Origin: Methanolinea sp.
GTDB lineage: Archaea > Halobacteriota > Methanomicrobia > Methanomicrobiales > Methanospirillaceae
Reading direction: 5' to 3'
DNA: 64,000 nt
Assembly: GCA_024518585.1 (NCBI GenBank)
Contig: JANIHI010000001.1
Location: forward strand, 124,001 to 188,000
The translations under genes were made by a program, and so were the position numbers. Below are positions 16,599 through 24,459 of this stretch, one piece after another. The notes beneath the pieces are model-generated. The model ran no database searches. It was given only the letters and a program-made list of their open reading frames with translations, and was not told the origin of the DNA. The stretch's first letter is position 1. Every line of letters starts with the position of its first letter.

Positions 16599-17401
16599 TT
16601 CCACCCCTCTCCCAGGGCAATGTAGATTGATGCAATGATAATATCTGCGATGGAACCGGGATTGATGCCTTTATCAATGCATTCCTGGTCAAAGGCCTGG
16701 AGGTCACGGATGCCCTCCAGGACCTCCCGTGCCTTTTCCATGGTCCTTGCAGCGACCTCCGGTCCATGTTTCTTCACGATGAAGGTGTCGGGCTCGAGGG
16801 CAAGCAGGGACAGGAACGCTGTCACGATGGCCTGGCGGCCGCAACCTGCCGCATGGAGGAGGTCTGCACCCCGGCGGGTCATCTGGAACCCCGATACCCA
16901 TTCGCGGGCCACCATGTCGCGGGGAGCCGAATAGAGCATCAGGTCATACAGTGTCATCCCCCGCTTCCCGATGGTTTCGAGGGATGCAGGGTCATGGACA
17001 TCGAGTTCGTGGCTGGGGATGACACGGACCTGTGTCTTCCCAAAGGCCTTGTAAAATTCAAGGGCATCTTCCACTGTCGTCGTCCTGGCCGCACGCAGGG
17101 CCCCCGGTATGCCATCACCCATCACGAGGGGGATGAGAAGGATAAATGCACCGAAATGAGTATTTCCCCCGGTATGCCCGCTCGTCAGTTCGACTGCCTG
17201 GTGAATGAGCTTCCCGACTCCCCCTTCACCCTTCTCCGCCGATTCGAATGCAGGCCGGGCCATGATCGCCGATGCCAGGAAATGTTCCAGCTGCGTATCA
17301 GGGTAATCGTGGCACCGATCCACGTTCCCTGGCTTGGGGTAGGCTGAGACCTCAAGGACCATTGCCAGCTGGGCACGTTCAGCACGTGTCAGGATCCGCA
17401 T
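16574..17401 (-). CDS. CitG-family (triphosphoribosyl-dephospho-CoA synthase-like) protein
   Basis: 275 residues, all-alpha. The CitG/MdcB family signature elements are visible: EVSAYPKPGNVDR near the N-terminus, SGHTGGNTHFGAFILLIPL, and IVTAFLSLLALEPDTFIVKKHG, with GINPGSIADIIIASIY at the end. Bacterial CitG attaches triphosphoribosyl to dephospho-CoA for citrate lyase, an enzyme methanogens lack, so this archaeal homologue must have another role, possibly in cofactor biosynthesis. It is translationally coupled to DUF447 and overlaps the end of the methanogenesis marker 9 gene by 23 bases. Confidence 0.75.
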   Translation of the reverse strand: MRILTRAERAQLAMVLEVSAYPKPGNVDRCHDYPDTQLEHFLASAIMARPAFESAEKGEGGVGKLIHQAVELTSGHTGGNTHFGAFILLIPLVMGDGIPGALRAARTTTVEDALEFYKAFGKTQVRVIPSHELDVHDPASLETIGKRGMTLYDLMLYSAPRDMVAREWVSGFQMTRRGADLLHAAGCGRQAIVTAFLSLLALEPDTFIVKKHGPEVAARTMEKAREVLEGIRDLQAFDQECIDKGINPGSIADIIIASIYIALGEGWKWDCSGTA

Positions 17402-18566
17402 GTAAGGAAAAGAGGTGTTGCACGATCTTATCAGCCAGCTGTTTCTTCAGCCGCATGTACTCCTGCCGGGAAAGGCCGACCTGCACGAGGGTCATGTCCC
17501 GGAACATGCAGGGAGAGGAGTCCTTGCAGCACCAGGCGAGGCTCCCAAAGCACGTCTGGGCGCCGGGCTCGAGGGGAGTCCCTGCCACGGCCTTCTCCTT
17601 GAATCTCATGTACTCTTCCCGCGAAAGCCCGACCTTCTCGAGCATGGGGATCAGCGGGCAGTTCTTGACCGGCATACAGCAGAACGTGAGCGCCCGGACG
17701 TCCCCTCCCCGGCAGAGCTGCTTGGGGGAATTGTACCACCCATGCTCGTCGGTGTAACGGGCGATCGCGGCATCGAGACCTGCAAGGGTCCTCTCGTCGG
17801 CCCTGCGTGCGAGGGAGACAAGGTCTGCGCCATGGGCGAACATGTCCCTGACGCGGTCAAAGGTGTTCATCGAGTTATTGGCAATGAGGACGAGAGGGCA
17901 GGAGTTCCGTATCTGGCGGACTTTCTGGTAATCGTAGTCCATGAGGTCCACGTGGATGATGTCTGCACCCGAATGCCAGATCTTGCGGGCAAGTCTCCGG
18001 TCATCTGGGCTGATTCCGGCCCTGATCTTCACGCTGACACAAACATCTGCCTTTTTTAACGCGCGGATCTCCTCGGCAAGGAGGTCGGTATGGGTGAGAA
18101 GGTACTCGCCGGCCCGTGCAGCAATCATCGGTTCCTGCCGGCAATGGGCATCTATCTCGTATATGACCTGGTCCCCGACCTGGGACGCAATACCCGTGAA
18201 GGACTCAGGGGAGCTGCCCCGCAGGTTAAGACCACAGACCAGGCCGGACCCGTCCATCCGGGATACCTGACTGGAGAGCTCTTCCACGGGATCGTCAAAG
18301 ATAAATTCCCTGCGTCCCCCGGCTTCCAGGACCCTGCTCGCCTCCATCGTGGGCTTGTCAATCGAGTACCCCCCAAGGAAGGCCACCCCGACATGGGAGG
18401 AACGGGAAAGGGCATAGTCTGCATCGACGATCCCTGCCATTGCGGAAAGGGCAATGGGCGTCCTGACCACCTGGCCGTTCAGGAGGAGGTTGTACCGCTC
18501 AAAACTGCGCATCGTTTCCATCGGGGTGTCCCTCTTTTCGGTCAGAACGCTTTCCGGCACTTTCAT
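17379..18566 (-). CDS. Methanogenesis marker protein 9 (Dus-like TIM barrel plus Cys-rich tail)
   Basis: About 395 residues. The N-terminal two thirds resemble a dihydrouridine-synthase / dihydroorotate-dehydrogenase FMN barrel (TPIALSAMAGIVDADYA, VSVKIRAGI, HVDLMDYDY, VLIANNSMNTFD). The C-terminal part is cysteine-rich: FCCMPVKNCPL, then QTCFGSLAWCCKDSSPC, each followed by a near-identical VGLSREEYMR / VGLSRQEYMR unit, so the tail looks duplicated. This matches methanogenesis marker 9, found almost only in methanogens and of unknown function. AGGTGA precedes the ATG at 18566. It is the first gene of a minus-strand operon with the CitG-like and DUF447 genes. Confidence 0.85.
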   Translation of the reverse strand: MKVPESVLTEKRDTPMETMRSFERYNLLLNGQVVRTPIALSAMAGIVDADYALSRSSHVGVAFLGGYSIDKPTMEASRVLEAGGRREFIFDDPVEELSSQVSRMDGSGLVCGLNLRGSSPESFTGIASQVGDQVIYEIDAHCRQEPMIAARAGEYLLTHTDLLAEEIRALKKADVCVSVKIRAGISPDDRRLARKIWHSGADIIHVDLMDYDYQKVRQIRNSCPLVLIANNSMNTFDRVRDMFAHGADLVSLARRADERTLAGLDAAIARYTDEHGWYNSPKQLCRGGDVRALTFCCMPVKNCPLIPMLEKVGLSREEYMRFKEKAVAGTPLEPGAQTCFGSLAWCCKDSSPCMFRDMTLVQVGLSRQEYMRLKKQLADKIVQHLFSLHADPDTC

Positions 18567-18831
18567 TTCACCTGGATGACCCGCGAACGGGCTAATGTTG
18601 CGTCGAAGAGGAAAACGGCTCCGCCATTTTCGGTCTGCATGGTTACGCACCGGCAGAAAGACCCCGCTCCTGTCGGGGGAGGTCGGGGGTTTCCAAGATT
18701 CTTATTAATATGACCCTCTTTGGATATAAAGATGAATCATCCGGGGAAGAGCAGGGAAAAACCTGTCCTTGCGCGGATTCACTTCCAAATCGGTAACCAT
18801 TTTAGCTATCCGGAGTACAACATTTACCTGT

Positions 18832-19233
18832 ATGAGTAAGAAGGGACTTTTACTTGTTGGCCACGGGAGCAAGCTCCCCTATAACAAGGAACTCGTGGAG
18901 AATACCGCACGCCTCATTGCAGACCGATATCCCTCCTACATTGTCAAGTGCGGGTTCATGAACATGAACGCGCCGAGTATCAGAGAGGCACTCGACGAGT
19001 TCCGCCATGAGGCCATCGACGTTCTCGTCGTTGTCCCGCTCTTCCTTGCCAAGGGAGTTCACATCCTCAAGGACATCCCGGCCGAGATCGGTCTGCCCGA
19101 GGGAGAGGTGAGGGGTTCATTTGCACTCAACGGGAAGAATATACCACTCCTGTATGCAGATCCCATCGGGAGCGATCCGCTCCTGGCAGAACTCATGGTC
19201 AAAAATGCGGAAAAGGCCCTTCTTGGACAGTAA
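18832..19233 (+). CDS. cfbA: Sirohydrochlorin nickelochelatase CfbA
   Basis: 133 residues, the short homodimeric chelatase type (CbiX-small). LLLVGHGSKLPYNKE supplies the first conserved His, and VVVPLFLAKGVHILKDIP the second (HILKDI). It inserts Ni2+ into sirohydrochlorin, the first committed step to coenzyme F430. The frame is open further upstream, but MSKKGLLLVGHGS is the normal start. First gene of the cfbA-cfbE-cfbD-cfbB operon; cfbE starts 6 bases later. Confidence 0.92.
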   Translation: MSKKGLLLVGHGSKLPYNKELVENTARLIADRYPSYIVKCGFMNMNAPSIREALDEFRHEAIDVLVVVPLFLAKGVHILKDIPAEIGLPEGEVRGSFALNGKNIPLLYADPIGSDPLLAELMVKNAEKALLGQ

Positions 19234-19239
19234 ACCCCC

Positions 19240-20448
19240 ATGAACATCCTTGTCCTCGATACGATCCATGGCGGAAAAATTATCGCCCGTTTCCTCCGCG
19301 CGAAGGGATACACCGCTGACATGGTGGACGTGTACCGGGAAAAGGACGGTATCAGCCCCCGGGAGGCGTCGGGACGTGACTACGACCTGGTCATCGCACC
19401 TGTCCACCTGGACCCTGCCTACCCCCTCCTCCGCGACGCGGCAGCTCCTGTCATCACCCACCACCAGGCAGTCCGTTGGATAATGGGAAAGGGCCAGGAG
19501 CGGCATCTCGTGGAAATCACTGGCGCGCGGGGAAAGACGACAACCGCCCATGCCCTTGCGCACGTCCTTTCCGGGGCCGGTGTCCTGCACACCTCGCGGG
19601 GCTCCCGTGTGGTACCCGGGGGAGAAGGGATCGGGAGGATGGGGATCACCCCTGCATCACTCCTCGCTGCAGCAGAATATGCACGGTCAATCAGTGGATG
19701 GCTGGTGGGTGAGGTCTCCCTGGGGTTTTGCGGCGCGGGCGCTGTCGGCATCCTGACATCCATGGAGACGTATCGTTTCGCCGCGGGAAAGAAGGATGCA
19801 CTGGCAGAGAAACTCCATTCGGGAAGTACCCTTCCATGCCTGGTGACGCCGCCCGGAACGGAAAAGTGGGGGAACAGGCTTCCCTGCGATGCTGTTGCCA
19901 CGGCTGATGGATCGGTCTGCCACTACGAGTGGGGGACAATCCATGGACGGTTCGAAAATCCACTCCTTGCGTGTGTCCCCTACCGTGAACCCCTCCTCCT
20001 GGCCGTCGCTGCCGCGTGTGTCATGGGCCAGGACCCCAAAGGGCTCTCCCGCTTTGCCCCCCTCGAGGGGAGGCTGTGCCCATCCTGGAGCGGAAAGACC
20101 CTCGTCGTGGACGATTCAAACTCGGGGACGTGTGCCAGGACCGCACGGGAAGCCATTTCCCATGCACGGGCCCTCCTCGGAAGAAGGGGGCCACTCACGC
20201 TCGTGATCGGGAAAGAACCTGGTTCGATCTGCGAAGGCTTCCCCGCGGAAGAGATCGCGTCGGTTATCGGGAAGGAGGATATCGACCACCTCGTCCTTGT
20301 CGGCGATTACGAACCGGATTCCATCCTTCCGCGCGGCAGGGAGAGCCTGCCCGTCTCCCCTGCCAGGACTCTGGAGGAGGGAAGGGATTGTGCCCTCCGG
20401 ATATGCAGGGAAGGTGCGGTGGTCCTTGCGGTGAAAGCATGGCGTTGA
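19240..20448 (+). CDS. cfbE: Coenzyme F430 synthase CfbE (Mur ligase-like)
   Basis: 402 residues with a Mur-ligase layout: an N-terminal Rossmann-like part, the ATP P-loop ITGARGKTTTAHALAHVL (about residues 91-108), and a C-terminal ligase domain with VVDDSNSGTCARTAREAI. In F430 synthesis it closes the cyclohexanone ring (ring F), converting seco-F430 to F430 with ATP. Its end overlaps the start of cfbD by 10 bases. Confidence 0.9.
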   Translation: MNILVLDTIHGGKIIARFLRAKGYTADMVDVYREKDGISPREASGRDYDLVIAPVHLDPAYPLLRDAAAPVITHHQAVRWIMGKGQERHLVEITGARGKTTTAHALAHVLSGAGVLHTSRGSRVVPGGEGIGRMGITPASLLAAAEYARSISGWLVGEVSLGFCGAGAVGILTSMETYRFAAGKKDALAEKLHSGSTLPCLVTPPGTEKWGNRLPCDAVATADGSVCHYEWGTIHGRFENPLLACVPYREPLLLAVAAACVMGQDPKGLSRFAPLEGRLCPSWSGKTLVVDDSNSGTCARTAREAISHARALLGRRGPLTLVIGKEPGSICEGFPAEEIASVIGKEDIDHLVLVGDYEPDSILPRGRESLPVSPARTLEEGRDCALRICREGAVVLAVKAWR

Positions 20449-21518
20449 AACAGATGAAATACATGCAGCCGAGGCCCAGTTCAATCGTTGCTGCCCTCTA
20501 TACCGCCCGGGACCTTTACGTCGACGTGGCAATCCTCCACGGGCCCTCCGGGTGCTCCTTCAAGCATGCACGGCTCCTGGAGGAAGACGGGATGCGTGTC
20601 CTCACGACATCCCTTGCTGACCACGAGTTTATCTTTGGTGGCCAGCAGCCCCTCGAAGCAGTCCTTTCCTATGCCGAAAAGACGTTTGCGCCACGCAGGA
20701 TGGCTGTCATCGGGACGTGCGTCTCGATGATCATCGGGGAAGACCTCCAGTCAGCCATCAGGAACGCAGGGATCCATACACCCACCATCTCGGTGGATAT
20801 CCATGCGGGGTTCCCCGAGAACATTGCCGGCGTCATCGCAACCCTCGAACCAGCCGCAGAACTGGGATGGATTTCACGGGAAGAACTGGAGAGGCAGAAA
20901 TACCTGCTCGGGAAGGCAAACGAGGTGGAGAGGTTGCGGGGAGCAGCATCAAAGCCCTACATCGAACCATCCCGCGGGGACTTAAAACACCATGCCGCAG
21001 AACGCCTCCTTGCCCTTGCAGGTTCCGGTAAAAAGGGAATCGCGATCATGAATGCCAAGAAGGAGACGGCGTACATGTTTGCCGATGAACTGCTCGCACT
21101 CTTCCAGGCCCGCCCGGAGGCCCCCGTGACCTACGTGGCCAACCTCGAGGAACGCGGCCTTCCCAAGGTGCGGGAGGATGCAAACCGTATCCGCCGGGAA
21201 CTCGAGGAGAGGGGGCTGCCCCTCACGCTCTGCGGTGCCCTCGACGAGTACGGTGCCAACGGGGATGCGCTTGCAGCTCTCATCCGCCAGGTCTCCCCGG
21301 ACTTTGCCTTCATCGTGGGTGTCCCCCATGCCATCCCACCCCCCGCCCTCGGGGGGATCGAGTGCATCTCTGTTACAAATGGTCCACGCCAGGTGGAACC
21401 GCTGCGGGAAACAGGGCACCGTTTCGTTGTGGTCGAGGTGGACCTCCACCCCCGCACCCTAGGCGTTCGCGCCATCGTTGAGAGTGAACTGGGAGCGGTC
21501 ATCCGGAGCATGGCATGA
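20439..21518 (+). CDS. cfbD: Ni-sirohydrochlorin a,c-diamide reductive cyclase subunit CfbD (NifD-like)
   Basis: 359 residues from the ATG at 20439. The nitrogenase-fold N-terminus shows LHGPSGC (Cys39), HEFIFGGQQPL and VIGTCVSMIIGEDL (Cys94). The first P-cluster-type cysteine of NifD is replaced by a QPRPSS stretch, as expected for homodimeric CfbD, whose [4Fe-4S] cluster sits between subunits. With a NifH-like CfbC it performs the six-electron reduction and cyclisation giving seco-F430. The frame is open well upstream, but that part lies over cfbE. No cfbC flanks it; the only candidate in the window is at 8348-9163. Confidence 0.92.
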   Translation: MALKQMKYMQPRPSSIVAALYTARDLYVDVAILHGPSGCSFKHARLLEEDGMRVLTTSLADHEFIFGGQQPLEAVLSYAEKTFAPRRMAVIGTCVSMIIGEDLQSAIRNAGIHTPTISVDIHAGFPENIAGVIATLEPAAELGWISREELERQKYLLGKANEVERLRGAASKPYIEPSRGDLKHHAAERLLALAGSGKKGIAIMNAKKETAYMFADELLALFQARPEAPVTYVANLEERGLPKVREDANRIRRELEERGLPLTLCGALDEYGANGDALAALIRQVSPDFAFIVGVPHAIPPPALGGIECISVTNGPRQVEPLRETGHRFVVVEVDLHPRTLGVRAIVESELGAVIRSMA

Positions 21519-22924
21519 GAACTCTCCTGATCGCAGGTGACCGGTCGGGAAGTGGCAAGACCAGTATCACCCTTGCAATAGCCCAGAAGCTCTCCCGGAA
21601 GATGTCTGTCCAGACTTTCAAGGTGGGAATGGACTATATCGACCCTTCCTACCTGACCGGCGTTACCGGGAGGCCGTGTCGCAACCTTGACACCTTCGTC
21701 ATGGATGAAAACGCCCTCTCCTCCGTCTTTACCCACGCGTGCCACGGGGCAGATATCGCCATCATCGAGGGGGTACGGGGACTTTACGAGGGTGCTGAAC
21801 CGACAGGCGACGCGGGAAGCACGGCATCTGTCGCAAAAGCCCTGGGAGTCCCCGTTGTCCTCGTTGTGAATGCCCGGAGCATCACCCGGAGTGCAGCTGC
21901 ACTCGTCAGGGGTTTCCAGTCCTTTGACCCGCAGATTCACATTGCAGGGGTGATTCTGAACAATGTTGCCGGGGAAAAGCACGCGGAAAAGACCCGGACT
22001 GCAATTGAGCATTACTGCAAAGTCCCTGTCCTTGGGGCTGTACCCCGGCTACCGGCGCTCGAAATGGCAATGCGACACCTTGGCCTGGTCCCTTTCCGGG
22101 AAGGCCAGGACAAGGGCGAGTTCATGGAAAGGATCAGGACCGTATCAGACCTGGTCGGGGGTGCCATCAACCTGGACAGGCTGCTCTCCCTGGCCGCTGA
22201 CGTGTCCCCTGGTGAGCCTGTCCTTTCACCCTTCCTTCAGCACCAAAGACCCGACCTCCGGATCGCTGTCGCGTACGACCACGTCTTCACCTTCTACTAC
22301 GCAGATCTCTTCGATATCCTGAAGGCCAACGGTGCAGAAGTCACCTTCTTCAGCCCCGCGGAAGGCACTCTTCCGGACGCTGACGGATACATCATCGGGG
22401 GTGGGTACCCCGAGCTGTATGCACGGGAGCTGTCGGACAATACCCCGGTGAGGGAGGCTCTCCGGCAGGTATCGCGGGAAGGGGTCCCTATCTATGCCGA
22501 ATGTGCAGGTCTCATGTACCTCACCGACGAAATCGTCCTCAAAAAGGGGTGGCAGGAAAAGACAGAGGAGGAGAGGTACCCCCTGTGTGGCGTCTTCCGG
22601 GGGAAGGCATCCATGCCGGCACGGCGTGTCGTTGCTTACGTTGAAGGGGAGAGTAAGGCAGGATCACCCGTGGGTGCGCACCGGTTCCGTGGGCATGAAT
22701 TTCACTATTCAGATGTCTCGCTTGCACCCGGCACCCGTTTTGCCTATACCCTCACGAGGGGAAAGGGGATTGAGGGCAAAAAAGACGGGGCTACCGTCCG
22801 GAATACGCTTGCCAGTTATACCCACCTGCACCCGGTCGGCAGCCTTCCCATGTTTGTCCGGTTCCTTGAGACCTGCAGACAGGCCCAAGAGAGCCGGAAC
22901 ATTCAATCAGCAGGTAAAAAATAG
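21515..22924 (+). CDS. cfbB: Ni-sirohydrochlorin a,c-diamide synthase CfbB
   Basis: 469 residues with the CobB/CbiA layout: an N-terminal dethiobiotin-synthetase-like ATPase domain (AGDRSGSGKTSIT) and a C-terminal class I glutamine amidotransferase domain with the catalytic cysteine in YAECAGLMYL and the histidine in SYTHLHPVG. It amidates the a and c acetate side chains of Ni-sirohydrochlorin using glutamine and ATP. It overlaps cfbD by 4 bases (ATGA). Cobyrinate amidation is the alternative, but the cfb context decides. Confidence 0.92.
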   Translation: MRTLLIAGDRSGSGKTSITLAIAQKLSRKMSVQTFKVGMDYIDPSYLTGVTGRPCRNLDTFVMDENALSSVFTHACHGADIAIIEGVRGLYEGAEPTGDAGSTASVAKALGVPVVLVVNARSITRSAAALVRGFQSFDPQIHIAGVILNNVAGEKHAEKTRTAIEHYCKVPVLGAVPRLPALEMAMRHLGLVPFREGQDKGEFMERIRTVSDLVGGAINLDRLLSLAADVSPGEPVLSPFLQHQRPDLRIAVAYDHVFTFYYADLFDILKANGAEVTFFSPAEGTLPDADGYIIGGGYPELYARELSDNTPVREALRQVSREGVPIYAECAGLMYLTDEIVLKKGWQEKTEEERYPLCGVFRGKASMPARRVVAYVEGESKAGSPVGAHRFRGHEFHYSDVSLAPGTRFAYTLTRGKGIEGKKDGATVRNTLASYTHLHPVGSLPMFVRFLETCRQAQESRNIQSAGKK

Positions 22925-22948
22925 TAGGAGAGAGCACCCTATCCTTGC

Positions 22949-23815
22949 ATGTTCGTGTACATTGATGGGAAGATGTACCCCAAAGAGGAGGCAAAGATAT
23001 CTGTCTTTGACCATGGTCTCCTGTACGGGGACGGCGTTTTTGAAGGTATCCGCATGTACGGTGGTCGCATATTCCGGCTCCCGGAACACCTCGACCGGCT
23101 CTATGATTCGGCAAAGACCATCGACCTCTGCATCCCGATGAGCAAGGACGAGATGACCCGTGCCATCATAGAGACTGTCCGGAAAAATAACCTCAAGGAT
23201 GCCTACATTCGCCCGATTGTCACCCGGGGTGTCGGCGACCTCGGGCTGTGCCCGACGAAGTGCCCGCGGCCGACGGTCATCATCATCGCGACGGAATGGG
23301 GTGCGATGTACGGCGACCTGTACGAGAAGGGCCTGAAGGCCGTGACGGTCTCCGTCCGGAGGAACCCCTGCTGTGCCCTCCCCCCAAACGTCAAGTCGCT
23401 CAACTACCTCAACAACATCCTCGCAAAGATTGAGGCAAACTGCAAGGGAGGTGACGAGGCCATCATGTTTGACATGCAGGGCAACATCTCGGAGGGATCA
23501 GGTGACAATATCTTTGTCGTGAAGAACGGTGTCATCTTCACGCCTCCCACCCTGAACAACCTTCGGGGCATCACGAGGATGGTCGTCCTGGAGGTTGCCC
23601 AGAGCCTGGGGATCCCCGTCCAGGAGACAAACCTCGGGTACTTTGACCTCTATACCGCTGACGAGATCTTTGTCACCGGAACCGCCGCGGAAGTCGCACC
23701 TATCGTGTACGTCGACGGGAGATCGATCGGGTCGGGCCGGCCCGGGCCCATCACCCGGCAGTTGATGGCAGGGTTCAGGGCGGTGACGGAGAGGGAAGGG
23801 ACTCCGGCCTATTAA
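22949..23815 (+). CDS. ilvE: Branched-chain amino acid aminotransferase
   Basis: 288-residue class IV PLP aminotransferase. [32 protein letters not shown] is the family N-terminus (18-residue core [15 protein letters not shown]), the PLP lysine is in [10 protein letters not shown], and [10 protein letters not shown] and TGTAAEV bind the cofactor phosphate. It makes leucine, isoleucine and valine from their 2-oxo acids, so it complements the leuCDB operon 18 kb away. It follows cfbB by 24 bases and may share its transcript. Confidence 0.9.
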   Translation: MFVYIDGKMYPKEEAKISVFDHGLLYGDGVFEGIRMYGGRIFRLPEHLDRLYDSAKTIDLCIPMSKDEMTRAIIETVRKNNLKDAYIRPIVTRGVGDLGLCPTKCPRPTVIIIATEWGAMYGDLYEKGLKAVTVSVRRNPCCALPPNVKSLNYLNNILAKIEANCKGGDEAIMFDMQGNISEGSGDNIFVVKNGVIFTPPTLNNLRGITRMVVLEVAQSLGIPVQETNLGYFDLYTADEIFVTGTAAEVAPIVYVDGRSIGSGRPGPITRQLMAGFRAVTEREGTPAY

Positions 23816-23900
23816 TCCTTCTGCCGATGCCCCTTTCCCCCAGGGAGTATCCCACTCCATAATCCTTTTTACCACGAACGCCGAAATATAAAGGATACCT

Positions 23901-23975
23901 GCTGCTATAGTGTAGTCCGGCCAATCATGCCGGCCTTTCACGCCGGCGACTGGGGTTCGAATCCCCATAGCAGCA
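23901..23975 (+). tRNA. tRNA-Glu (anticodon TTC)
   Basis: 75 bases fold as a full cloverleaf. Acceptor GCTGCTA pairs with TAGCAGC, discriminator A at 23975, CCA not encoded. The anticodon stem CCGGC/GCCGG encloses the loop CTTTCAC, giving TTC. The T arm is CTGGGG-TTCGAAT-CCCCAT. The D arm begins GTGTAGTCCGG, typical of archaeal tRNA-Glu. An A/T-rich CGAAATATAAAG lies just upstream (23882-23893), closer to the 5' end than the usual ~25 bases for a TATA box. Confidence 0.95.
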
Positions 23976-24459
23976 TCCCTTCCGCAAACCTTTTCTTCCA
24001 TTGAGAGTGGTAAAGGATCAACCCGGCTCTGTCATTTCTCAAGCGACGGGGAGACTCAGGGTCATGGGCAAGGTAACCCGGCAAACCTTCATGAAGGTAA
24101 ACAAGGAAGCAGACTAAGAAAATATCGGGAAAATGGTGGTCTTTTCGAACAAAGCCGGAACCTGATGAAAACTGCAGACGCAGTTTTCATTCAAAACTCC
24201 CATGAATGCTGTGCGGTCATGTCAACAAGATAAAAATCACGAAGGGATTTCCAGGAAAAAAAACCAGGGATGATGCTTCTCTCTTTTTTCTTTACCCAAG
24301 GGAGAAGGGGAAATGCCCTTAGATCCCGTTTTTATCATGTCTGCATTCCGGGTGTCAATGACAATATCATTTTTCAAACTGTGTTGCCGATTGCACGGTG
24401 GTTCAGGGCAGTTCCTATAGTATTAAATAATTACCACGCAAAACTTCCCGACGAGGGAA
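23976..24459. other. Gene-poor gap between tRNA-Glu and the sensor kinase
   Basis: 484 bases, more A/T-rich than the surroundings. It contains a strong hairpin (24165-24190, listed separately) and an AT-rich ATTAAATAATT at about 24420-24430 that would suit the kinase promoter. A possible 66-codon plus-strand frame at 24270-24470 overlaps the kinase start and has no recognisable feature. Confidence 0.55.
24165..24190 (+). other. Hairpin with 11-bp perfect stem
   Basis: ATGAAAACTGC and GCAGTTTTCAT are exact complements around a 4-base AGAC loop. The stem is flanked by no gene within 190 bases on the left and 270 on the right. It could be part of a small RNA, a termination structure, or a protein-binding site. 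No T-run follows directly, so it is not a classical bacterial-type terminator. Confidence 0.6.

Noticed and set aside
16574..17401. Genuine citrate-lyase cofactor gene citG
   Set aside because: No citrate lyase or citX genes are nearby and the context is methanogen cofactor genes; the family name alone does not prove the function.
20016..20438. Possible long N-terminal extension of CfbD
   Set aside because: It would lie over the end of cfbE and has no homology pattern; MALKQMKYMQPRPSS at 20439 is the usual CfbD start.
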